Positions 7,169 to 15,426 of a DNA stretch of 45,233 bases are shown here, one piece after another (the stretch's first letter is position 1; the number at the start of each line of letters is the position of its first letter). The notes beneath the pieces are model-generated. The model was not told the DNA's origin, did no database searches, and was given only the letters and a program-made list of their open reading frames with translations. Location: assembly GCA_014803985.1 (NCBI GenBank), contig JAAVAO010000045.1, positions 63,680 through 108,912 of the forward strand, given 5' to 3'. Both the position numbers and the translations under genes were made by a program. This DNA comes from Treponema sp. GTDB lineage: Bacteria; Spirochaetota; Spirochaetia; Treponematales; Treponemataceae.

Positions 7169-9640
7169 ATGAATAAAATTTCTAAAATTAAATCAATAAG
7201 AAATATGGCTATATTTAAAGATTTTGAATGGGACAATGTTGTAAAGGATAAAAACGAAAAGATCCAAACTTTTAAGGACATAAATATAATTTATGGCAGG
7301 AATTATTCTGGAAAAACAACACTTTCAAGAATCTTCAGAGCCTTTGAAACAGGCATTTTATCTGATAAATATGTTAATTCTGAATTTCAACTCTCGTTTG
7401 AGGGCAATACAAAATTAACTCAAAACGAAATAGATCAAAAACAAGATTTTAGAGTTTTTAATTCTGATTTTATTGATGAAAATTTATCATTTATACATAA
7501 TGAAAATGGAATGATTGAGCCTTTTGCTATACTTGGTGAAGATAATCAAAAAATTTCTCAAGAAATAAAGAGCATCCAAGAAGAGTTGGGTATAGATTCT
7601 GAAGATGAGAAAACAGGTCTATACAAAAAATTATATGATAAAAAACAAGAGTATACCAATGCTGAATCTTCTTATAATATGAAGAGTAACAAGTTAAATA
7701 TAAATTTAACAGAAAAGGCTCGAAAAATAAAAAATGAAGATGTAGGCTTTCCTATTCCTGATTACAATATAAATAAATTGAAACACGATATAGACGAAGT
7801 TTTAAAATCATCATTTGTACAAAAAAGCAACCAAGAATTGGACAGTTTGAAAAAAACTTTAAATGAAGAGGAAAAATCTCGTATAAATATTATTTCTTTT
7901 TCTTCTAAATTTTCTGATTTAAAAAATAAAACAAAGGGCTTGCTTGAAAAAAAAGTTGACAGCGCTGATAAAATAAAAGAACTTGTTGAAAGCGCACTTT
8001 TGAATAGTTGGGTCGAAAAAGGAATTCCTCTGCATGAAGGAAGAAGAACATGTGCATTTTGTGGGCAACCAATCACTGAAGAAAGAATTTCACAATTGCA
8101 AAAGCATTTCGATAAAGAAATGGAAGTTTTTCAAAAGGATTTAGAATCCGAGTTAAATAAAATAAATGCAGAAAGAGAAAGTTTGGAAAATATATATAAA
8201 AACCAAAATAAAACATTTTTCTATGCTACATTACAGCCAGAAACTGAAACTGCAATTGATAATCTAAAACAAACTGCTTCAAAATATATTGAAAGTCTAG
8301 AAGAACTTTCAAAACAAATTAAAGACAAGAAACAGAATGTATTTCGTTCTGTAGAATTTATAGAACCCTATGACTACACACAATCATTAAAAGATTCTAT
8401 TATGAAGTATAATGAATGTGTGAATAATTCAAATACCTTTGGTCAAAGTCTCAAAGAGAAAAAAGAAGATGCTAAACGAATTTTGCTTTTGAATGCTATT
8501 AAGCAATATTCCGATGACTCAAAATATCTAGACTCAGTTGCAAGTATCGTTGAAGCAGAAAAAGATAAAGAAATAAAAAAAACTGAATTTGAAGAACTGC
8601 AAAAATTAGTAAATCAGAAAGAAAATACGTTGAAAGAAAAAAAACGTGCATTAAACGATGAGGAAAAAGGCGCAAATAAAGTAAATGAATATCTTTCTAA
8701 TTTCTTTGGATATGATTTTTTGAAATTAGTTGCTCAGAAAGAGATGTCCGAAAGAGAAGATACGAAACATTATATTTTTGAAATTCAAAGAAACGGTGAA
8801 AAAGCATATAATTTAAGCGAGGGAGAATGTCGCTTAGTAGCATTTGCCTATTTTATGGCAAAACTCAATGATGTGGACACAAAAGAGAAAAAACCTTTGA
8901 TTTGGATTGACGACCCTATTTGCTCATTAGATGCCAACCATGTTTTTTTTGTTTATTCTTTAATTTACTCTGAAATAGCAAAGAAAGATATTTATAGTCA
9001 ATTATTTGTTTCTACTCATAATTTGGATTTTTTGAAATATCTAAAAATGTTATCAAAAAAAGAGGAATTTAGACAAGAAAACATAGATAAATATAGAATG
9101 TTTTTTTTATTGGAAAGACGGGGAGAAGAATCTCGGCTGATTCTTATGCCTGAATATATTAAAAATTATGTAACTGAATTTAACTACTTGTTTAATGAAA
9201 TCTATAAGTGTTCAAAAATAGACAACCCTTCTGACGAAAATTATCCAAGTGTCTATAATTTTGGAAATAATGCACGTAAATTTTTGGAAATATATTTGTT
9301 TTATAAGTTCCCCGATTCGGAAGGGAAAAAGCAAAAAATGATAAAGTTCTTTGGATCAGAATCAGATATTCCTAGGTTTATAAATTCGAGAATAACCAAC
9401 GAATACTCTCATTTAGAAGAAGGTGGAATTGAAAGAGCTACTATTCCTATTGAAGTATCAGAGTTCAAAAAAGATGCGCAGTTAATTCTTGATCGAATAA
9501 AAATCTTAGATAAAGAACAGTATGAATCTCTACTCAAAAGCATTGGAGAGACAAATACTGATGCCGGCAAACAGTCGCCGGACTGCGGCTTTTCGCATAA
9601 ACCAAAGGAGACCGCATACAATGTACACGCCGCCGTTTGA
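7169..9640 (+). CDS. RloC-like AAA_13 ATPase with zinc-hook motif (candidate anticodon nuclease)
   Basis: An 823-residue SMC/Rad50-like protein of the AAA_13 family. Walker A is GRNYSGKTT (43-51). A long coiled coil is interrupted by a CxxC zinc-hook motif, CAFCGQ (295-300). The signature LSEGE, Walker B (LIWIDDP) and the H-loop (STHN) follow, then a C-terminal domain with RITNEYSH. RloC proteins combine this ATPase with a zinc hook and a C-terminal tRNA anticodon nuclease, and they are named for their linkage to type I restriction loci, as here. I could not confirm the Arg-Glu-His nuclease triad by eye. AAGGAG (7156-7161) sets the start. The last 30 or so residues are GC-richer than the rest and overlap the fic start, as if the frame runs into a neighbour's leader. 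Confidence 0.85.
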   Translation: MNKISKIKSIRNMAIFKDFEWDNVVKDKNEKIQTFKDINIIYGRNYSGKTTLSRIFRAFETGILSDKYVNSEFQLSFEGNTKLTQNEIDQKQDFRVFNSDFIDENLSFIHNENGMIEPFAILGEDNQKISQEIKSIQEELGIDSEDEKTGLYKKLYDKKQEYTNAESSYNMKSNKLNINLTEKARKIKNEDVGFPIPDYNINKLKHDIDEVLKSSFVQKSNQELDSLKKTLNEEEKSRINIISFSSKFSDLKNKTKGLLEKKVDSADKIKELVESALLNSWVEKGIPLHEGRRTCAFCGQPITEERISQLQKHFDKEMEVFQKDLESELNKINAERESLENIYKNQNKTFFYATLQPETETAIDNLKQTASKYIESLEELSKQIKDKKQNVFRSVEFIEPYDYTQSLKDSIMKYNECVNNSNTFGQSLKEKKEDAKRILLLNAIKQYSDDSKYLDSVASIVEAEKDKEIKKTEFEELQKLVNQKENTLKEKKRALNDEEKGANKVNEYLSNFFGYDFLKLVAQKEMSEREDTKHYIFEIQRNGEKAYNLSEGECRLVAFAYFMAKLNDVDTKEKKPLIWIDDPICSLDANHVFFVYSLIYSEIAKKDIYSQLFVSTHNLDFLKYLKMLSKKEEFRQENIDKYRMFFLLERRGEESRLILMPEYIKNYVTEFNYLFNEIYKCSKIDNPSDENYPSVYNFGNNARKFLEIYLFYKFPDSEGKKQKMIKFFGSESDIPRFINSRITNEYSHLEEGGIERATIPIEVSEFKKDAQLILDRIKILDKEQYESLLKSIGETNTDAGKQSPDCGFSHKPKETAYNVHAAV

Positions 9641-10622
9641 AATCACGTCACGGATAATCGAACTCATCTCTATCGTTTCGGAAAAAATCGGGGAAATACA
9701 GTATCTTCAGGACAGCGCGCAGCATGTCCGCTTGAGAAAGGAAAACCGCATAAAGACAATCCATGCTTCCCTTGCGATCGAAAACAACAGCCTAAGCATA
9801 GAGCAAATCACGGCGATAATCGAGGGAAAACGCATATTGGGAAATCCGAACGAAATCAAGGAAGTGGAAAATTCGATTCAGGCGTATGACTTGCTTTTGT
9901 CGCTTGATCCTTGCAACGAAAAAGATTTGCTCAAGGCACATGCGCTTATGATGCGGGATTTGGTCGGCAGAAGCGGCAAATACCGGACGGACGGCGTGGG
10001 CATATTCGACGGCGAAACGGTCGTCCACCTTGCGCCGCCCGCCGAACGAGTGCCCGCGCTCATGTCCGATTTATTCGCATGGCTCAAGGCGTGCGACGTG
10101 CATCCGCTCATAAAAAGCTGCGTGTTCCATTACGAATTCGAGTTCATCCATCCTTTTCAGGACGGCAACGGCAGAATGGGGCGTTTGTGGCAGACGGCGA
10201 TCTTAAAGGACTGGAAAGCAATTTTCGCATGGCTGCCCGTCGAAACGTTGGTAAAGGAGCATCAAAAAGAATATTACGACGCGCTCGGTGCGAGCGACCG
10301 CGACGCAAACAGCACCGGCTTTATAGAATTCATGCTTTCTTTGATCGCCGGCACGATTGAAGATATTATAGAGGCGGAAAAGAAGGTGACTGCAAGCGTT
10401 ACCCAAAAGGTGACTGTAAAGGTCACTCCAAAGGTGACTGCAAATCAGCAGAAAATCATTGACGCAATCAAAGCAAATCCCTTTGTCACGCAAGACGAAC
10501 TTGCCGCTATCGTCGGAATCGCACGAAAAAACATCATTGCGAACATGAAAAAACTCCAGGAAAGCGGTCTGATCAAGCGCATCGGCGCGGACAAAAACGG
10601 GCATTGGCAGGCGGGGGAATAA
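9621..10622 (+). CDS. Fic-domain protein, class II, with C-terminal winged helix
   Basis: A 333-residue Fic enzyme; most Fic proteins transfer AMP from ATP to a hydroxyl of a target protein. The complete catalytic motif HPFQDGNGRMGR begins at residue 177. An N-terminal inhibitory helix motif, S-x-x-x-E-N (S50, E54, N55), marks it as a class II, self-inhibited Fic. The C-terminus has a VT-rich linker and a winged helix ending GHWQ, the same layout as the AlbA_2 protein upstream. ATG at 9621 is preceded by AAAGGAG and lies 20 bases inside the RloC-like gene; hsdR follows after two bases. Its target is unknown. A role in controlling or guarding the restriction system is inferred. Confidence 0.93.
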   Translation: MYTPPFEITSRIIELISIVSEKIGEIQYLQDSAQHVRLRKENRIKTIHASLAIENNSLSIEQITAIIEGKRILGNPNEIKEVENSIQAYDLLLSLDPCNEKDLLKAHALMMRDLVGRSGKYRTDGVGIFDGETVVHLAPPAERVPALMSDLFAWLKACDVHPLIKSCVFHYEFEFIHPFQDGNGRMGRLWQTAILKDWKAIFAWLPVETLVKEHQKEYYDALGASDRDANSTGFIEFMLSLIAGTIEDIIEAEKKVTASVTQKVTVKVTPKVTANQQKIIDAIKANPFVTQDELAAIVGIARKNIIANMKKLQESGLIKRIGADKNGHWQAGE

Positions 10623-10624
10623 GA

Positions 10625-13600
10625 ATGGCGAAATTTACTGATTACAACGGGCATTATTGCGAATGGGATTTTGAAAATGCCTTTATCTGTCTTTTGGAAA
10701 AAGAAGGCTGGAACTATTCTTTGGGCAGCGACATAAAGCGTATTACAAAAAGAGATGTTTTGATTGCCGATGATTTCAAGGCGTTTATTGCAGATGCAAA
10801 TCCTGATTTGACGGAAGAAGAAATTGCACAGATTTTTGACACGGTTCGTCTTGTGGGTAGCGAAAGCGATTTTGCCACGTTGCACAAAGTGTATGGTTGG
10901 TTAGTCGGCGACGTTCAATTTCCTTTGCAAAAAGAATTGCAGAGACAGATTTTTCTTATTGATTTTGAAAATCCTAACAAGAATATTTTTCGCGTCGTAA
11001 ATCAGTTTGAAGTTGAATACACGAATAACGGACAAAAAGAAAACCGCAGGTCTGACGTGCTTTTATTTGTTAACGGAATTCCTTTGTGCGTAATTGAACT
11101 TAAAAATCCAGCGGATGCAAATGCTACGGTTTATGACGCATGGGAACAAATCACCGTTCGCTATTGGAGAGACATTCCGCACCTTTTGCATTACTGCCCG
11201 CTGGCTTGCATCTCTGACGGAGTAAAAACAAGGCTTGGAACAGTGCGCACGCCTTACGAACATTTTTATGCATGGAGACGAGTGAACAACGGCGACGAGC
11301 TTTCTACGCTGCCATTTGCGGAAACCGAGACAATGATCAAAGGTGTTTATTCGCCCAAAAGGTTTTTGGAAATTTTCAGGGATTACATTTATTTTCAAGA
11401 CAGCATGTATGATTCGGCGGAGCAAGAAATCGTATGCCGCTATCCGCAGTTCTTTGCGTCAAGATTGTTGAAAGAAAGCATCATAAAATCAATTCGCTCC
11501 GGAAGCGGCAAAGGCGGCACGTATTTTGGCGCCACGGGTTGCGGAAAGACATATACGATGGCATTCCTTGCCCGCCAGTTGGCTTTGCGCTGTACGGACA
11601 TTCCAACTATTGGTTCTCCCACGCTCATTCTTATTGTAGACCGCGATGATTTGCAGACGCAAGGGGCAAAACTGTTTACAAAAAGCAGCGAGTTTTTAAA
11701 TCTTGGCGATGTGTCGGTGGTAAAAAACCGAGCGTGGTTGAGGCAGGAGCTTGGAGCAAGGCAAAGCGGTGGATTTTATATATGCACCATTCAAAAATTC
11801 TGTGATCGGGAAGATGACAAAATAGGTCTTATCAATGACCGCAGGAATATTATCTGTTTTTCCGACGAGGCGCACAGAAGCCAAATTGAGCGGTCAAAGC
11901 AAATCCAGTTCAGCAAAGATGCCGATGAAAATATGCAGGCACTTGTTTCAAAGCCGTATGCAAAAGTTCTTAAAGAGGCGTTTCCTCATGCCACTTTCGT
12001 AGGCTTTACGGGAACGCCCATCGCGGAAACATATCAGACTTTCGGCGACGAAATCGACCGCTACACAATGGATCAGGCGGTTGCGGACGGTTTGACAGTC
12101 AATATAAAATATCATCCGCGCATAGCAAAAGTATTGCTTGACAATGAAAAAGTAAAAGAGATAGAAAATTACTATAAAAAATGTGCCGATGACGGCGCGA
12201 CAAAAGAAGATATCGAAGCAAGTAAAAATGCAATGAGTTCTATGGAAGTGATTCTCGGTGAACCTTCTCGCCTAGAACGCCTAGCCGTTGACATACATGA
12301 CCATTATACAAAAGCCTGCGAGGGAGATCCGAGCAGAGTTCAAAAAGCGATGGTTGTCTGTTCGACAAGGAAAATCGCCTATGATTTGCTGATGAAATTC
12401 AAAGACAAATATCCTGAATGGTTTGAAGAAAGAAAGTCTCCTGTCGGCGTTCCTTTAACAGACGAAGAACAAAAAGAATTAAAGGAAATGCCGTTCATAG
12501 CGATGGTGTCCAGCGTTGGCAGCAATGATGAAAAAGAAATGTACGACTATCTTGGCGGAGTCAGGAATGACAAGCGTTCGGAAGAACTCGATGCCGCCTT
12601 CAAGCAGGAAAAATCAAACTTTCATATTGTCATTGTCGTGGATATGTGGATTACGGGTTTTGACGTTCCTTGCCTTACCTATATGTACAATGACAAACCG
12701 CTTAAGAAGCACATGCTGATACAGACAATTAGCCGAGTGAACAGAAAGTATCCAAACAAGGAATTCGGAATGATTATCGATTATATCGGCATCCGTGACA
12801 ACATGCGTGAAGCGATGAAAATGTATGGCGGAAACACGTCCGTCGCTCCCACCGAAGATGACATTGAGCAAGCCACAACTATATTCAAGGAAAATTTGGA
12901 AATCCTAAAGACATTATTTTCGGATTATGATTTGACACCGTTCTTGAATCCCGATTGCGACCCGATTGAACGCTATGCATTGCTTGCCACGGCTGCCGAA
13001 TATGTGTTTAAATCCACAAAAGTTCTGAGCCTTGAAACAGAAAATAAAATAAGCAAGGTTTCATTTAAAAATTATTTTCTTGCAATAACAAAACGAATGA
13101 GAGCCGCGCATGACATTTGCCAACCTTCCGGAAATCTTAAAGACGAAGAATCTGCGCTTGCGCAATGTTTTATGGCAATAGCCGGTTTTGTCAGAAAAAT
13201 GAGCGGAACAAGCGAAGTTGACACGGATACTATGAATCGTGCGGTCTCAGAAATGGTCGAAGAGGCATTAAAATATAATCAGGTAGAAAGCGTCCTTGAA
13301 AGCGGCGAGGAAGAGAACGTCTCATCGCCCGAATACTTTGAAAAACTGTCTGATGTAAAAATGCCCGCAACAAAACTTGAAATTCTGATAAAAATGCTCC
13401 GCAAGCAGATTAAGGAATATGGAAAGACAAATCAGCTTGCGGCAAAGTCATTCAGGGAAATGCTGGAAAAAACGATCGCAGAATATCATGAAAGGCGCAA
13501 ACAACTTTCGGCAGAGGAAGCCGGCGAGACACAGGAACGAGCGTCCGAAGATATTATCAAAAATGCAACGGATCAGGCTTTGGCAATTCTTCGTCAAATG

Positions 13601-13948
13601 AACGAAAACAGAGAAAGTTTCCGTAAAATCGGACTTACTTTTGAAGAAAAAGCGTTCTACGATATACTGATTGCACTGCGCGATCAATATAATTTTGAAT
13701 ACGGAACAGACAAAGAAACAGGCGGCGTTGTCATCAATGAAAAGTGCAAGGCATTGGCAAAAAAAGTAAAGGAAATCATTGATACAAAATCATCTTTTGC
13801 CGATTGGCTCAATAATCAGAATGTAAGAAATCAATTAAAGTTGGATATTAAAATATGCCTGGTCAAGAATGGATATCCGCCCCAGTATAGCAAAGAAGTG
13901 TTCAGCAAAGTTATGGAGCAAGTGGAAAACTTTGAGGAGAATCACTAA
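10625..13948 (+). CDS. hsdR: type I restriction endonuclease motor/nuclease subunit HsdR
   Basis: An 1107-residue subunit that translocates and cleaves unmodified DNA when bound to the HsdM/HsdS complex. The N-terminal nuclease core shows D144 and E158-L-K160 of the PD-(D/E)xK fold. The superfamily 2 helicase motor has Walker A GATGCGKT (302-309), DEAH (414-417), TGTP in FVGFTGTPI and motif VI QTISRVNRKYP. A C-terminal helical region contacts the methyltransferase in known enzymes. All catalytic motifs are intact and no frameshift is seen, so the system should be able to restrict. The start at 10625 follows a GGGGGA site. It is the last gene of the operon. Confidence 0.96.
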   Translation: MAKFTDYNGHYCEWDFENAFICLLEKEGWNYSLGSDIKRITKRDVLIADDFKAFIADANPDLTEEEIAQIFDTVRLVGSESDFATLHKVYGWLVGDVQFPLQKELQRQIFLIDFENPNKNIFRVVNQFEVEYTNNGQKENRRSDVLLFVNGIPLCVIELKNPADANATVYDAWEQITVRYWRDIPHLLHYCPLACISDGVKTRLGTVRTPYEHFYAWRRVNNGDELSTLPFAETETMIKGVYSPKRFLEIFRDYIYFQDSMYDSAEQEIVCRYPQFFASRLLKESIIKSIRSGSGKGGTYFGATGCGKTYTMAFLARQLALRCTDIPTIGSPTLILIVDRDDLQTQGAKLFTKSSEFLNLGDVSVVKNRAWLRQELGARQSGGFYICTIQKFCDREDDKIGLINDRRNIICFSDEAHRSQIERSKQIQFSKDADENMQALVSKPYAKVLKEAFPHATFVGFTGTPIAETYQTFGDEIDRYTMDQAVADGLTVNIKYHPRIAKVLLDNEKVKEIENYYKKCADDGATKEDIEASKNAMSSMEVILGEPSRLERLAVDIHDHYTKACEGDPSRVQKAMVVCSTRKIAYDLLMKFKDKYPEWFEERKSPVGVPLTDEEQKELKEMPFIAMVSSVGSNDEKEMYDYLGGVRNDKRSEELDAAFKQEKSNFHIVIVVDMWITGFDVPCLTYMYNDKPLKKHMLIQTISRVNRKYPNKEFGMIIDYIGIRDNMREAMKMYGGNTSVAPTEDDIEQATTIFKENLEILKTLFSDYDLTPFLNPDCDPIERYALLATAAEYVFKSTKVLSLETENKISKVSFKNYFLAITKRMRAAHDICQPSGNLKDEESALAQCFMAIAGFVRKMSGTSEVDTDTMNRAVSEMVEEALKYNQVESVLESGEEENVSSPEYFEKLSDVKMPATKLEILIKMLRKQIKEYGKTNQLAAKSFREMLEKTIAEYHERRKQLSAEEAGETQERASEDIIKNATDQALAILRQMNENRESFRKIGLTFEEKAFYDILIALRDQYNFEYGTDKETGGVVINEKCKALAKKVKEIIDTKSSFADWLNNQNVRNQLKLDIKICLVKNGYPPQYSKEVFSKVMEQVENFEENH

Positions 13949-13975
13949 AGGCAATACATATTCATTTTATTTTAG

Positions 13976-14094
13976 GAGGGGAAAGCCTTCCCCTCGCTCC
14001 CAAGTCGAGTCGCTCCGAAAATGCCACTGAACACAGTGTCATTTTCTCCACTTTGTCGCCTTGTCCGCTACCCCTTCTGCGGGGAGCGCCCCGC
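13976..14094. other. GC-rich hairpins after hsdR, leading into the 57-bp repeat
   Basis: A perfect 8-bp stem (13976-13983 with 13988-13995, loop AGCC) and a 6-bp GC stem (GCGGGG 14079-14084 with CCCCGC 14089-14094) lie in the gap after hsdR. Neither has a strong T tract, but either could stall transcription. The second overlaps the first bases of the direct repeat at 14088, so these hairpins are probably part of the same larger repeat, whose other copy is cut off by the left edge of the window. Confidence 0.55.
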
Positions 14095-14144
14095 AACGCC
14101 CCCGTTTTATACGCAAGGTTGAAAAATACAAGTGGCACATGATT
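14088..14144. repeat. 57-bp direct repeat, copy 2 (right edge of island)
   Basis: Same orientation and 56 of 57 bases identical to positions 1-57. It separates the restriction-modification operon from the XRE gene at 14211-14525. Confidence 0.85.
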
Positions 14145-14210
14145 GTAAAAATTTCTAAAACTTTGTCTACCTTTGGGGGGATTATTTCAACTCGCGAAAG
14201 ATTTTTCCTG

Positions 14211-14525
14211 TTACTGCACTAGCGCGTGAATCATTTTGCGCAGCACAGCGATTTTTTCCTTGTCGAGCATGAGAAGGTCGTCCACTATATTTTGAATCTC
14301 GTGCAAGCGTGAAGGATGGGCGGCATCCTTGCCAGTTACGAGATATTCAACCGACACGCCAAGCGTCTCCGCAATTTTCACTGCCGTCTCCACATTCGGC
14401 AGCACACCCCGCGCATCAATGTACGACAAAAACGTGCTGTTGCTAATTCCCGCCGCCGCCGCAACTTCCTTTACGAGCATTCCTTTGAATTCAATCTCCT
14501 CTCTCAACCTGTCCTTAAATGTCAT
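14211..14525 (-). CDS. XRE-family helix-turn-helix transcriptional regulator
   Basis: A 104-residue protein. Residues about 5-65 form an XRE domain (VKEVAAAAGISNSTFLSYID, then GVLPNVETAVKIAETLGVSV). A short C-terminal helical tail (about 75-104) may dimerise. It is transcribed away from the five-gene exported-protein and caspase-like cluster that starts at 14680. It is therefore the likely local regulator of that cluster, with the divergent promoter region and its palindrome in between. It is not closely similar to the XRE protein at 194-469. No strong ribosome-binding site is visible. Confidence 0.88.
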   Translation of the reverse strand: MTFKDRLREEIEFKGMLVKEVAAAAGISNSTFLSYIDARGVLPNVETAVKIAETLGVSVEYLVTGKDAAHPSRLHEIQNIVDDLLMLDKEKIAVLRKMIHALVQ

Positions 14526-14574
14526 CCGTTACAGCATATCAAAATAATGATTCTTGCTCCTTGTAAAAATTAAG

Positions 14575-14620
14575 ATATTGTTGTAAACTGACGTATAAAC
14601 TTCAATATATTGTTGTTTAT
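14575..14620. promoter_or_regulatory. divergent-promoter repeats between the XRE gene and the caspase-like cluster
   Basis: ATATTGTTGT occurs twice (14575-14584 and 14607-14616). An inverted pair ATAAAC-N14-GTTTAT spans 14595-14620. The position midway between divergent genes fits an operator for the XRE protein; the function is inferred. Confidence 0.4.
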
Positions 14621-14679
14621 CCGACAAAAAGGCACAATTTATTGAAGTTTGTGAATTTTTCATTTTTAAGGAGTTTTTT

Positions 14680-15339
14680 ATGAAACGAAAACTAGTTTTG
14701 ATTGCGATGGCAGTCATGGCGGTGAATTTTTCGGGATTTGCAAAATCCGCGAAAAAGCAGGCAAAAGAAGCGGCTCGTCAAAGGGAAGCCGCAATTGCGG
14801 CATTAAAGCCCATTCAGACGATTCCCGAAAAGCGGCCGTCTTGGGTTGACTCTGTACCGATTACGAACAAAATGCTTTCTTTTGTCGGTGTCAGCAATCA
14901 GTATGCAACAGACGCAGAAGCGAGAAATGAGGCACAGGGCGACGGACGTGGACAACTCGTAAAATATTACGGCACGCTGATATCAGACAAGGGAAGAAAA
15001 GCAACGGCAACCTATGGCATCACAAGCGATGTGTTTGATCCGCAGGTCGCTTCCCAGGAACTTGAGGAATTTGTCGCGGAAGGTCTTGCGAAAGGACTTC
15101 CCGCAAAAGAATTCTACACGGAAGTGTATTTCACGCAGGCTTCAAAAAACGCATTCAAAGTGTATGCGCTCATGCAGATTGACAAGGAACAGGCGGACAA
15201 AGCGATGCAGGAATATTGCAATCAAAAAGCGGCTGAATACCAGTCAAAAGCAGAAGCAGAAAAAGACGCGGAAAAACGCCGTCAGCTTGAAAAGACTTCG
15301 GAACTGTTCGGTGGCATGTTGCAGCCGTCCTTGTTCTAG
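14680..15339 (+). CDS. exported protein with LPP20-like domain
   Basis: A 219-residue protein with an N-terminal signal peptide (MKRKLVLIAMAVMAVNFSGF, probably cut after AKS or nearby) and no lipobox. A compact domain follows (PEKRPSWVDSVP, FVGVSNQYATDAEARNEA), resembling the LPP20/FlgP-type family of envelope proteins. The C-terminal 45 residues are a charged helix. AAGGAG at 14668-14673 is six bases before the start. The domain is repeated in the next gene (RPDWCDSIP, FIGVSNYFSTETEARGDA), so the two arose by duplication. It opens the cluster leading to the caspase-like peptidase. Molecular role unknown. Confidence 0.8.
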   Translation: MKRKLVLIAMAVMAVNFSGFAKSAKKQAKEAARQREAAIAALKPIQTIPEKRPSWVDSVPITNKMLSFVGVSNQYATDAEARNEAQGDGRGQLVKYYGTLISDKGRKATATYGITSDVFDPQVASQELEEFVAEGLAKGLPAKEFYTEVYFTQASKNAFKVYALMQIDKEQADKAMQEYCNQKAAEYQSKAEAEKDAEKRRQLEKTSELFGGMLQPSLF

Positions 15340-15426
15340 ATTTATTCGGGTAAGCCTTGCATGAACCGTGCAGGGCTTGTTTTTGCAGATTTTATTAGGT
15401 ATGAAAAAAATTTTATAGGGGGATGT

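Noticed and set aside
7169..9640. Chromosome-partition SMC or RecN protein
   Set aside because: The ATPase and coiled-coil plan is shared, but the short zinc hook, the AAA_13-type C-terminal domain and the place inside an hsd operon favour an RloC-like defence protein.
13976..14144. Integron attC site, as some treponemes carry integrons
   Set aside because: The hairpins do not show the paired simple-site consensus of attC, and no integrase or cassette array is visible.
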